Origin: Streptoverticillium olivoreticuli subsp. olivoreticuli
Lineage (GTDB): Bacteria > Actinomycetota > Actinomycetes > Streptomycetales > Streptomycetaceae
Direction of reading: 5' to 3'
Length of the DNA stretch: 64,000 nt
Assembly (NCBI RefSeq): GCF_003391135.1
Contig: NZ_CP031455.1
Location: forward strand, 4,820,001-4,884,000
The notes beneath the pieces are model-generated. The model was not told the DNA's origin. It saw nothing but the letters and a program-made list of their open reading frames with translations, and made no database searches. A program made the translations under genes and the position numbers. Below, piece after piece: positions 25,936 to 34,137 of this stretch; position 1 is the first letter of the stretch; every line of letters begins with the position of its first letter.

Positions 25936-28900
25936 ATGATCACGGAGCGGGGCGGAGCGCCCAGCAGGCGGATGAATGAAGCCGAACGGGATCTGCTCGT
26001 CGGTCTCATACGTCGATTCACAGCCGAAGGACTCGAACGCCAGACGGCTCTGAGGCAGGTGACGAGGGCAGCGCACCTCGACGCCGAGGGGGCCCAGGCC
26101 TTGTACGAAGCCGTGGCAGCGGCGGAGGCGGAAGAGGAGCACGTCGAAGAGGAGCCGGACGTCACGCACAGTGTGACTCCCTACGGCAGGGCTGGTTTCG
26201 GCGAAGTACTCGACGACTTGGATTCTCCCGAGGAGGAAGAGGAAGGCCCGGACCTCGAGTCGCTTCGAGGGACGGTCCGTGTCGACGACCTGGAAGCGGC
26301 TCGTCGTGCCGCTCGGGACCTGCTCGAGGCCGATCGGAGGCGAGCGAACCCGCACGGGCGACTGCTGAGCGCCGAGGAGGAAGTGGGGCTCTGCCTGTTG
26401 TTCCGAGGAGCCAGAAACTCATCGGAGTTGTTGCCCGATGGTTACCTGGCGACACTTCCGCGAGAAAGCGAGGCGTACCGGGCTTTTTCTGCAATGATTA
26501 TCCATAATCAGCGACTCGTGCACAAGATCCTGCACTCCTCAGGGAACCGATCAGGCAATCCCATGCACGATGATCTCGCGCAGCACGGCATGATCGGGCT
26601 CATCCGCGCCGTGGAGAAGTTCGATATTTCCTTGGGGTGGAAGTTTTCCACCTATGCCACCTGGTGGATTCGGCAACGCATTACTCGAGCTGTGATCAAC
26701 GAAGGGTCATCCATTCGACTCCCGGTTCACGTCTGGACCGATGTGGAGAAGGTGCGGAAGAAGGAGCGAGCCTTTCTCGATCAGGGCAGAAGGCCCAATG
26801 TCGACGATCTTTCCCTGGCATGTGGGCTAAGCCCCGCCAAGGTGATGGAGTGTCTACGACTGGGCCGTCGGGCGGTCCTGTCGCTCGAGCAACCCATCGG
26901 CGAGAACGCGACTCTCGGGGAAGTGGTTGTCGATGCGTTTCGTCCGGTGCCGGGCCCGGAACAGGTGTTGTGGTCCGAATTCGAGCGCGAGGAAATATTC
27001 CAGCTGTTCGATGAGTGTGTATTCTCGGAGAGAATTCGGGATATTCTTCTGCTGCGATTCGGGTTCATCGATGACACATCCTGGACACTGGAAGAAATCG
27101 GTAAGCGGATCGGAGTGACGCGTGAACGCGTTCGGCAGATCGAGAAGCGAGCACTCAAGGATCTGAGAATCCAAATGGGACTGGATCCTGACGACCCTGA
27201 AGCGGAACGCCGTCGCACGAAGGCCGCTCGAAAGATCGCTCAGGAGGCCGCTCAGGGGACTGCGCTTCGCAGAGGCCCGGAGGGGCGGGAGGAAACGGAG
27301 GCCGGCCTGTCTCTGTCGAACGACAGCGCCGGCACACCGGAGACAGAGAGCAGTTCCGAAGAGAAAGAGGGAACGGTGGCCTCAAGGGAGACCGAGTTCG
27401 GTCGGTGGTTGGCCGAGCGGTTGCAAGGAAACGGGGTGGATGCAGTCGAGCTGGCACACAGCCTGGGAGCGACGCGAGCGCTCGTCGATGCCTGGCTCGA
27501 CGGCCGTTCGGTGCCTCACCCGGACCTTTTGGTCAGGGTGCAGGAGGTACTTGGAGTCGAGGAAGAAACCGGGCAGGTCTCCGCGGTTGGTCCGGCACGA
27601 CAGGTCGAACCCGTGGAGACGTCAGTCGTGTGGTACCACCGCCCCGGACACGACGATGGTGGTCGGGAGTTCGGCAACGCGGCGGCCTTCGCCTTCGAGG
27701 CCGACTTGGAGGTCCTGGCCCGTGAGGCGACCCAGAACAGTCTGGACGAGCGCAACAAAAGCAACGCCCGCCCGGTCAGGGTTCGCTACACCCTGCACGA
27801 ACTGACCGGCGACGCGCTGGCCCGGTTCCGTACGGCGATCCGTTGGCATGACCTCCACCCGCACTACCAGGCGGCCGCCGCGCAGGACCAGAAGGTCGGA
27901 CGCGTCATCAGTGCCGGTCTGCGAGAGATGCTCGAGCGGGATCGGCTGGTCCTTCTTCGCGTCGACGACTACAACGCCAACGGGCTGACCGGCGACGACT
28001 ACGAGGACGGTCGATTCGCTGCAGTGGTGCGGCGCCAACTCGAAAGTCGCAAGTCGGATGTGGCGGCCGGCGGTTCATACGGCCTCGGAAAGGCCACGCT
28101 TTGGGCGACCAGCCGTCTGGGGCTCGTCCTCATGAACTCCACCCTCTCCGAACCCCACGAGGGGCGCACCCGGCGACGGCTGATCGGACGGCTCGATCTT
28201 CCCTGGCGGGAGGTCGACGGCAGGAGATTCGCCGGCCCCGCTTGGCTGGGCCGACCGGATACCGAGGCGGACAATGCAGAGGTCGCACGCTCCTGGTGGG
28301 CTGACGAGGAGACGGTCGAGAGCCTGTATCTCACCCGCGAGGGCGATGATCCCGGCACTTCCTTCCTGATCGTCGGAGCACACGACGTTGCCAGCCTCGC
28401 CGAGGCCGGGCAGGGGGAAGAAGGGGACCTGGGCGACGATGAGGACAGTCTGGAGCTCATGCACCAGAGGTTGGTCCGTGCCCTCGGTCGCAACTTCTGG
28501 GCCGCGATGACCGCGGGCGGCGGCCGCGAGCCCCTGCTGGAGGCATCGGTGCGGACGTTGCGCAATGGCGTGGAGCACCTTGAGGAGGAGCGGGTCGAGC
28601 CACAAGTGCACCAGCCTGCGCGCTCACGTGCCCTTCAGGCCTTCTTGAGCGGCACCACGGTGGACCGGATCACCGAGGCAGGCCAAGTAGCGATCAGCAC
28701 CGTGCCGTTGAAGATTCCCGAGAGGGACGGTCTTGACGGAACAGCCGGCGAACACCAGGCGGTTCTCCTCGTCACCGAGGCCACGGACGCCGATGGCAGG
28801 ATCAACCAGGTGACCGCGATGCGCGGCAATCGCATGACGGTCAAGACCAGCTGGGTGCCCGGCCTCCCTGTGGGGACCAACCCGTTCCAAGCGGTCCTGC

Positions 28901-29520
28901 TCGTGGGCCGGGCAGCGGGCGACGGCGCGCCGTTCGCGGCTGAGGCCGAGGAGTTTCTACGATCCTCCGAGCCTCCGGAGCACAACAAGTGGGGCCAGAC
29001 CGAGGAGTTGAGAATGCGCTATTCGCCGTCGGCCCATCGGCGGATTGCGGCGTTGACGTCGGAGACGAACAAAGCCGTGCACAAGCTTGTGGCGATCCCC
29101 AAGGAGAAGAAGCCCAGCGGCGCGAGCAAGGTGAGCAACCGTCTCAAGATCTCGGGCAAGTCTGCCGCGAAGGTCAGAGGAACGGTGGGGCCTCCGAAAC
29201 TGGACGATCTCGAAGCCATGATCGACTCAACCGGTGCATGGCAGATCACGGCCGAGGTCAAGGTGCCGCCTGCAGGAGAGCCCTGGCGCATGAGCCCCGT
29301 CGCCAAGCTGGAGGTTCGTTCCGGCCCTCGGCCAGTGGTCAAGTGGGCCGAGCTCGTCGCTGTCAGCAACTGTGAACTGACTGACGGCGTGCTGCGTTTC
29401 ACGCCGGGGACCCGCCGTGCCGTATTTCGAGGCGTCACCGATGTGTCCACGCATCCGGTGCGGGCCGCATTGACGGGTCTTGTTGTCGAACTCCAGGAAA
29501 GCAAGGGAGGTGTCGCATGA
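25936..29520 (+). CDS. sigma-70 / HTH / GHKL-ATPase fusion protein
   Basis: A very large protein, about 1,194 residues from ATG 25936 (GGGGG upstream; an in-frame ATG at 25888 lacks a site). Positions below are counted from 25888. An acidic N-terminus is followed by a primary-type sigma-70: region 2 at about 227-265 (AQHGMIGLIRAVEKFD, FSTYATWWIRQRI), region 3, and region 4 at about 390-423 (TLEEIGKRIGVTRERVRQIE). Residues 504-560 form a small HTH. From about 575 comes a GHKL ATPase: N-box LAREATQNSLDE (about 611), G1 DDYNANGLTG (about 694) and G2 GGSYGLGKATLW (about 727). A further 350 residues are unassigned. The reading frame is continuous. Its stop overlaps the next start (ATGA). Function is inferred to be sensing or transcription in phage defence. 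Confidence 0.82.
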   Translation: MITERGGAPSRRMNEAERDLLVGLIRRFTAEGLERQTALRQVTRAAHLDAEGAQALYEAVAAAEAEEEHVEEEPDVTHSVTPYGRAGFGEVLDDLDSPEEEEEGPDLESLRGTVRVDDLEAARRAARDLLEADRRRANPHGRLLSAEEEVGLCLLFRGARNSSELLPDGYLATLPRESEAYRAFSAMIIHNQRLVHKILHSSGNRSGNPMHDDLAQHGMIGLIRAVEKFDISLGWKFSTYATWWIRQRITRAVINEGSSIRLPVHVWTDVEKVRKKERAFLDQGRRPNVDDLSLACGLSPAKVMECLRLGRRAVLSLEQPIGENATLGEVVVDAFRPVPGPEQVLWSEFEREEIFQLFDECVFSERIRDILLLRFGFIDDTSWTLEEIGKRIGVTRERVRQIEKRALKDLRIQMGLDPDDPEAERRRTKAARKIAQEAAQGTALRRGPEGREETEAGLSLSNDSAGTPETESSSEEKEGTVASRETEFGRWLAERLQGNGVDAVELAHSLGATRALVDAWLDGRSVPHPDLLVRVQEVLGVEEETGQVSAVGPARQVEPVETSVVWYHRPGHDDGGREFGNAAAFAFEADLEVLAREATQNSLDERNKSNARPVRVRYTLHELTGDALARFRTAIRWHDLHPHYQAAAAQDQKVGRVISAGLREMLERDRLVLLRVDDYNANGLTGDDYEDGRFAAVVRRQLESRKSDVAAGGSYGLGKATLWATSRLGLVLMNSTLSEPHEGRTRRRLIGRLDLPWREVDGRRFAGPAWLGRPDTEADNAEVARSWWADEETVESLYLTREGDDPGTSFLIVGAHDVASLAEAGQGEEGDLGDDEDSLELMHQRLVRALGRNFWAAMTAGGGREPLLEASVRTLRNGVEHLEEERVEPQVHQPARSRALQAFLSGTTVDRITEAGQVAISTVPLKIPERDGLDGTAGEHQAVLLVTEATDADGRINQVTAMRGNRMTVKTSWVPGLPVGTNPFQAVLLVGRAAGDGAPFAAEAEEFLRSSEPPEHNKWGQTEELRMRYSPSAHRRIAALTSETNKAVHKLVAIPKEKKPSGASKVSNRLKISGKSAAKVRGTVGPPKLDDLEAMIDSTGAWQITAEVKVPPAGEPWRMSPVAKLEVRSGPRPVVKWAELVAVSNCELTDGVLRFTPGTRRAVFRGVTDVSTHPVRAALTGLVVELQESKGGVA

Positions 29521-30509
29521 GGGCCTACCCGTACCCCCGACTGACCGGCTCGGTGACGGCGCGAGTCACGGCTGTGCGGCTGCGCGGGCCCGGTGGCACC
29601 CGTGAGCAGTTGGACACCAAGGGATACTCGGTTGTCGAGCAGGTCGTGGCACTCGGTAGGGCCGAGCGCGACGACTGGCAGACTGCACGGCTCGCCCTGA
29701 CGGCGACCGTGCCGGCTCGTGAGATCGAGACGAAGGGCCACTGGTCCGACGTCGCAGTTGTCGCCGTTCTGACGGAGGGGGCCACCAACGCACGCACTGT
29801 CGCCCGGTTGGAACCTGACGTGGAGGGCGGCAGGGATTGGATCGGGGAGATCGAATTCGACCGGGACGACCACCTGGACCGCGCCACCCTCGCCGTGCAT
29901 GTGGTGGCCACAGTCGGGGGGATAGCGGGTCGCATCATCGCCTCCACCGACCAGGAATGGTTGATCGACATGACGGCCGAGGCCCCGCTCAGAGAGCGCC
30001 AACTCGACGTCAGCACGGTCAGTTTCGCCCGCGGTGCGGAGTGGCTCCGGAGTTTTCGGGACGCACCCTGGATCGTGGACACCGCGGGGCGGATGCCCAT
30101 CGTCCGCCTGAACTCGGATTTCGAGGGCCTCGTAGAGCTTGTGGAAGGCCATGGCTCGAAGGTGGAGAGCGTGGTGGGCGAGATGCTGCTGGCCCAGATG
30201 TGTGCCGATGTATGGACCGCGGTCTTCCACACCGCTATCGGCGACCTGGAGATCGAGGATGACGGGACTCCGCTCTTCCCGCCCGACTGGCGAGGTGCGG
30301 TGCTCCGCGAGATGCTCCCGGACATCGTTCCCGGGCGGTCGGTGGAGGACGCTCTCCGCGAGGTGCACATCCGACGCACCGGCGAAGGGGGTTGGACAGA
30401 TCTTCAACCGCGCATCCAGTACGCCGCCGCCCGTCGTGCCGAGGTCCCCAAAGCGTTGGCCGGCACTGTCCGCGACATCGAACGACTCAACCAGGAGACC
30501 CACGCGTGA
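29517..30509 (+). CDS. unknown island protein coupled to sigma-GHKL gene
   Basis: A 330-residue soluble protein that I do not recognise. The first 165 residues alternate short hydrophobic and charged stretches, suggesting a beta-rich fold (ATVPAREIETKGHWSDVAVV). The second half is helical and acidic (VVGEMLLAQMCADVWTAVFH). No signal peptide, membrane segment or catalytic motif is visible. The ATG overlaps the sigma-GHKL stop by four bases and its own stop overlaps the DUF6339-like start (GTGA), so all three are translated together and probably in fixed ratio. It may be an accessory subunit of the GHKL ATPase, which is inference from coupling. Confidence 0.7.
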   Translation: MRAYPYPRLTGSVTARVTAVRLRGPGGTREQLDTKGYSVVEQVVALGRAERDDWQTARLALTATVPAREIETKGHWSDVAVVAVLTEGATNARTVARLEPDVEGGRDWIGEIEFDRDDHLDRATLAVHVVATVGGIAGRIIASTDQEWLIDMTAEAPLRERQLDVSTVSFARGAEWLRSFRDAPWIVDTAGRMPIVRLNSDFEGLVELVEGHGSKVESVVGEMLLAQMCADVWTAVFHTAIGDLEIEDDGTPLFPPDWRGAVLREMLPDIVPGRSVEDALREVHIRRTGEGGWTDLQPRIQYAAARRAEVPKALAGTVRDIERLNQETHA

Positions 30510-31393
30510 CTTCCCGCCCCGAGCACCTGCCGGAACGGCTTGCTCTGATCTCCGATGTGCAGGCTGCCGAGTACATCTCCACAGGACTGCTCGAGGGACG
30601 CGAGGACGTCCCTTCCATCGCGCTGAACAAGGTTGCCGAGGCGCTGCCCGGCGACGATGCTCGACTGCGACTGCACCGAGTGCGAGATCTGATCGACGAC
30701 GCCATGACCAAATTCCGGGACGAGCGCCCCACGGCAGCGGATGCATGGTTGGCGCCGCGTCTGCACGAGACCCTTCGGTTGACGCGCAGGGAAGCGGCCG
30801 AGAAGCAGCTCTGGACGTATATGGCCCTCGGCGTGGCACCGGACTACGTCGTCTGGCGGCACCTGTCCGAGCCGAAAGCGGACGGTTCGCGCAGACGCGT
30901 GGCCCGGGACAAGTTCGTCGGCGCGCACTACAAGCAAACGTTCGCCCGACTCTGGTGGGCGGCCGAGCTGTTCCGTGACGGCTCGGATTACCAACCCGTC
31001 GTCGTGGCCTGCGGGAACCAGGACATGCTCAACTCCGCCCTGCGGCTGGACATAGTCGACCATCGTCCAACCGCTCAAGCCCTCGTCGGACTCATGGAAA
31101 GAGGGACTGTGCGCACCGGTCGCGAGGTCAATGCGCTGGCCTCCGCGGTCAACGCGGCTGCGGCAACGCTGATGTACGACGACATCGCCCCGGACGTGGA
31201 GCGTGACGGGGAGCCTCTGCGTGAATGGGTCGCGGGGGCCGAATCAGCCCTCCCGTCCCCCAGGAACAACCTTCCCGAGGGCCCGGAGCAGGAGCGTGTC
31301 CCGGAGGGGGCAGTTCGAAGACTGATCGCCCACTTCGAGGAGCTGTTCGCGGACGCGTCGGTCAGGGGGCGGACTTCCGACGAGAACGAGTGA
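30506..31393 (+). CDS. DUF6339-like protein
   Basis: A 295-residue soluble, largely helical protein. The central part WTYMALGVAPDYVVWRHL, then KQTFARLWWAAELFRDGSDY, resembles DUF6339, a family seen in Streptomyces next to defence genes. The assignment is from memory of the pattern and is tentative. GTG start overlaps the previous stop. The 3' end runs 32 bases into the convergent methyltransferase gene. No catalytic motif is evident. Confidence 0.65.
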   Translation: MTSRPEHLPERLALISDVQAAEYISTGLLEGREDVPSIALNKVAEALPGDDARLRLHRVRDLIDDAMTKFRDERPTAADAWLAPRLHETLRLTRREAAEKQLWTYMALGVAPDYVVWRHLSEPKADGSRRRVARDKFVGAHYKQTFARLWWAAELFRDGSDYQPVVVACGNQDMLNSALRLDIVDHRPTAQALVGLMERGTVRTGREVNALASAVNAAAATLMYDDIAPDVERDGEPLREWVAGAESALPSPRNNLPEGPEQERVPEGAVRRLIAHFEELFADASVRGRTSDENE

Positions 31394-32675
31394 CTTTATG
31401 TGAGTCCTTAGGGCACTGGCTCTGATCCCCGCAGCCGATGACGCGCAGTTCGTCTGTGGTGATCTCGGGGACAGTCGGCCAAGTGGTCGCGGCCGTCAAC
31501 TCATCGTCCGAGGGGGTGTTCCCGCGCAGTGCCGTGCTGAGTACGTGCATGCCGAGCCGGGGTGGTACCGCGTTGCCCACTTGCTGCGCCTGGTCGTTTC
31601 CCGACCAGGGGAAGTTGTGCGGAAAGGTCTGGAGCACCCCGGACTCACAGATCTTGAATCGGTCGTACTTCTCAACTTCGTAGTCCGCGATGCTCTTGTA
31701 CACCTTGTTCCGGGAAACCTTTCCGGTGACAGTGAAGGCGGGCTCGGAAGACAGGCGCTGCCCTCGGTTCTTCGGGTTGCCCCCGGAGCCGTAGTTCGAG
31801 ACGACGAAGAACTTCGTCCTGCCCTCCGCCCGGAACCGGGCCACGTCCACGCGAGAGTCCTTCAGCTCGCTGGCCGCGTCCAGGGCCTCCGCCATGGAGA
31901 GCCAACGCTGCTTGGCCCCGGGAGTCGCGGAATCAGTCGGGAGCATCTCCGCCTGAGCAGCGTTCCGTTTCCCCCGATGCAGGTCGAAGGGCATATGAGT
32001 CGCTTCAAGCGGTTCGATGGCCCCATGTCCCGGGCGCCGGGCGACGAGTACGGCGCGTGTGCGCGTCTGCGGAACCCCGAACTGCTCAGTCTTCAACTCC
32101 CAGCATTCCGCTTCATACTTGACGCCTTTCAGCCGTCCTTCGCCGCTGCGCAGAAGCTTGGCGTAGACCTCCCAGAGAGGCAGGACCGCAGGCACCTGTT
32201 CCAGAACGATCACCTGGTACGGGTCACGGTCCTCTGTCTCGATCGCCTTGAGAAGCCAGCGGAGGGGCTCCAGGACCAAAGCGGCGCGTGGGTCCAGGGC
32301 GTGCAGATCCTTGTCGATCTCGGCTTCGTCTTCCTCGCCCACGAGGCGGTGGATGAACTCCTCCACCAAGTCCAATGCTCGCCGCCCCGCGCCGTTCCCC
32401 GCGACAGAGAAGGATTGGCAGGGCGGCCCCCCGGCAAGGACATCGACCGATTTCGGGATCTCGTCGAAGCGGGTCTCGCGCATGACGCGCACATCGGCGT
32501 GAATCGTCGGCAGTCCCGCCGCGTAGCGCGTCTCGCACGCGTTCCGATCCAACTCGATCCCGATGCTCTTGAAGCCCAGGAAATGCGCGGCCACATCGAG
32601 TCCGCCAGGACCTGCGAAGAGGTCCAAGATGCGGACACCGTCGAGATGGCGATCTTGTGTTTCTGGGCTGTTCAT
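31362..32675 (-). CDS. DNA (cytosine-5) methyltransferase A (active-type)
   Basis: A 437-residue C5-cytosine methyltransferase that transfers methyl from SAM to DNA cytosine. Motif I is ILDLFAGPGGLDVAA (16-30). Motif IV is LAGGPPCQSFSVAGNGAG with catalytic Cys86. Motif VIII is FGVPQTRTRAVLVARR and motif X GNAVPPRLGMHVLS near the end. Motif VI reads LEQVPAVLP, with Gln160 where most enzymes have Asn (ENV). The variable target-recognition part lies between VIII and IX, so the site cannot be predicted. The ATG overlaps the stop of methyltransferase B (ATGA). It probably marks host DNA for the island. Confidence 0.87.
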   Translation of the reverse strand: MNSPETQDRHLDGVRILDLFAGPGGLDVAAHFLGFKSIGIELDRNACETRYAAGLPTIHADVRVMRETRFDEIPKSVDVLAGGPPCQSFSVAGNGAGRRALDLVEEFIHRLVGEEDEAEIDKDLHALDPRAALVLEPLRWLLKAIETEDRDPYQVIVLEQVPAVLPLWEVYAKLLRSGEGRLKGVKYEAECWELKTEQFGVPQTRTRAVLVARRPGHGAIEPLEATHMPFDLHRGKRNAAQAEMLPTDSATPGAKQRWLSMAEALDAASELKDSRVDVARFRAEGRTKFFVVSNYGSGGNPKNRGQRLSSEPAFTVTGKVSRNKVYKSIADYEVEKYDRFKICESGVLQTFPHNFPWSGNDQAQQVGNAVPPRLGMHVLSTALRGNTPSDDELTAATTWPTVPEITTDELRVIGCGDQSQCPKDSHKVTRSRRKSAP

Positions 32676-33685
32676 GGGGTTGAAGTGTAGCCGGCGACGG
32701 AGGGTGCGGACTTGGGCGCCTCGAGTGCGGCTCGGATCGCCAGCCCGAGCGCTCTGCCCACCGGCGGCGGTGAGGCGTGCCCGATCTGGCGATAGCGAGC
32801 CGTCTTCTTCCCGGCGAATCTCCAATCGGAAGGGAAGCCCTGCAGGAGCGCGGCCTGGTCCGTCGTGATCTTGACCATCCCGTGGCGTCCCGTCTCAGGG
32901 GCCCAGGCGAAGTCCGGACCGGGAACGTTGTCGGCCACAGTGCCTCCATCGACCCCCATCCGGGCCCAAGCCTTCTTGGTCCCTGTCGGTCCGAGATCCG
33001 CGCCTCCCCGCCTGTCCGACCCGCCCACCAAGGTCGGTGCCACGCTGAGCGCCTGGGCTGCCCACCGGTCGGCGTCCCGCCAACCGCCCACGGCCATGGA
33101 CCGGCGCAGAGCCCGACCGACGGACCGATGCTCGCGCACCGCCGGCTCCGGTGGACGGAAGGCGTCGAAGTACTGCTTCCTGAGCGCGACGAGTATCCCT
33201 TGCTTCCGATCCTGTGGCACGCCGAAGTCGGCTGCGTTCAAGACGAACCATCGAAACCGGTAGCCGAGGTGATCCAGCTCCTTCCGGATGAGGTCACGTA
33301 TCGGCTCGAAGTCGGGCGCACCCACCAGCTCCGGTACGTTCTCGATGATCAGAGCTCGGGGCTGGACTGCATGCGCCAGGTAGACGGTCGCCTCCAGCAG
33401 GCGCAGCTCGGCCTCGGTCTCGGTCCGCGCGACGGTCGCACTGGACTTCACACGAGGTAGCCCGGCCGACAGCAGATCGACGTCGTAGATCTCTCGGTGC
33501 CGCGAAGGGGCGAATTCCAGCAGATCCGTTTCCAGAACCTGCCACGCCGGACGGTTCGTGCGCAGTGTGTCACAAGCCACAGGCTTCTTGTCCAGGAGCA
33601 GTACGGGGTCGAAGCCGGCGTGTTCCAGTCCCAAGGCCAGTCCCCCCGCCCCCGCACACACGTCGACAAATCGTAGTTCGCTCAT
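32672..33685 (-). CDS. DNA cytosine methyltransferase B lacking the catalytic Cys
   Basis: A 337-residue C5-methyltransferase homologue. Motif I is FVDVCAGAGGLALGLEHAGF (6-25), motif VI IIENVPELVG (113-122) and motif VIII FGVPQDRKQGILVA (154-167). A C-terminal QGFPSDWRFAG and QIGHASPPPVGRAL equal motifs IX-X. Motif IV, which should contain Pro-Cys-Gln, reads SAGLPRVKSSATVART: Arg78 replaces the catalytic Cys and the following loop is also divergent. It is therefore probably not an independent methylase. It may be a partner or target-recognition subunit for methyltransferase A, to which it is translationally coupled. I recall similar Pro-Arg-Val-Lys variants in other actinomycete genomes, which would argue for a real subfamily. 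Confidence 0.8.
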   Translation of the reverse strand: MSELRFVDVCAGAGGLALGLEHAGFDPVLLLDKKPVACDTLRTNRPAWQVLETDLLEFAPSRHREIYDVDLLSAGLPRVKSSATVARTETEAELRLLEATVYLAHAVQPRALIIENVPELVGAPDFEPIRDLIRKELDHLGYRFRWFVLNAADFGVPQDRKQGILVALRKQYFDAFRPPEPAVREHRSVGRALRRSMAVGGWRDADRWAAQALSVAPTLVGGSDRRGGADLGPTGTKKAWARMGVDGGTVADNVPGPDFAWAPETGRHGMVKITTDQAALLQGFPSDWRFAGKKTARYRQIGHASPPPVGRALGLAIRAALEAPKSAPSVAGYTSTP

Positions 33686-34137
33686 CTGCCCCCGCCCTTC
33701 GTAAGTCGTTTCCTCCTGCTCGCCTTCTCCCGCTCGACAGCCGCGACCACCTGACGCATGACGGCGTCCGGTGACTCGTGTTCCCAGAAGCGCAGGACCG
33801 TCCAGCCCTCGGACAGCAGTTGTGCGTTCGTCTCCTGGTCCCGCTCGATGTTGCGATCGAGCTTCTGTCGCCACCATTCTGCGTTCGCCTTGGGGCTGGT
33901 GGCGTGCTCCGGGCAGCCGTGCCAGAAGCAGCCGTCGATGAGAACGGCCAACCTGGCGCGCGTGAACGCGATGTCGATCTTCCGTCGGCGCATGCCCGGC
34001 ACCGGATAGTGGATCCGGTAGCGGTATCCGGAGGCGTGGAGAAGCTGCCGCACCGCTCGTTCGGCGCCGGTGTCCCGGTTGGTCTGCCGGCTCATCCGGG
34101 CCGAGACGTCAGGGCTGGAGGGGGATGCAGCACGCAT
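33682..34137 (-). CDS. vsr: Vsr-type very-short-patch-repair endonuclease
   Basis: A 151-residue endonuclease of the Vsr family, close to the usual size. Classical Vsr nicks 5' of T in T:G mismatches produced by deamination of 5-methylcytosine. Motifs seen are RKIDIAFTRARLAVLIDGCF with Asp55 and Asp68, and WHGCPEHAT with the metal/active-site His. It is the first gene of an operon with two C5 methyltransferases, joined by ATGA overlaps. ATG 34137 has GGAGA upstream; ATG 34095 is an alternative starting at MSRQTNRDTG, where family homology begins. Beside methylases, Vsr either repairs deamination or, in some systems, may act as the restriction nuclease. Confidence 0.85.
   Translation of the reverse strand: MRAASPSSPDVSARMSRQTNRDTGAERAVRQLLHASGYRYRIHYPVPGMRRRKIDIAFTRARLAVLIDGCFWHGCPEHATSPKANAEWWRQKLDRNIERDQETNAQLLSEGWTVLRFWEHESPDAVMRQVVAAVEREKASRRKRLTKGGGR

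Noticed and set aside
33445..33460. Simple point mutation of the catalytic Cys in methyltransferase B
   Set aside because: The neighbouring loop (VKSSATVART) also differs from PCQ-type enzymes, and the rest of the gene is intact, so a subfamily variant is more likely than a recent mutation.
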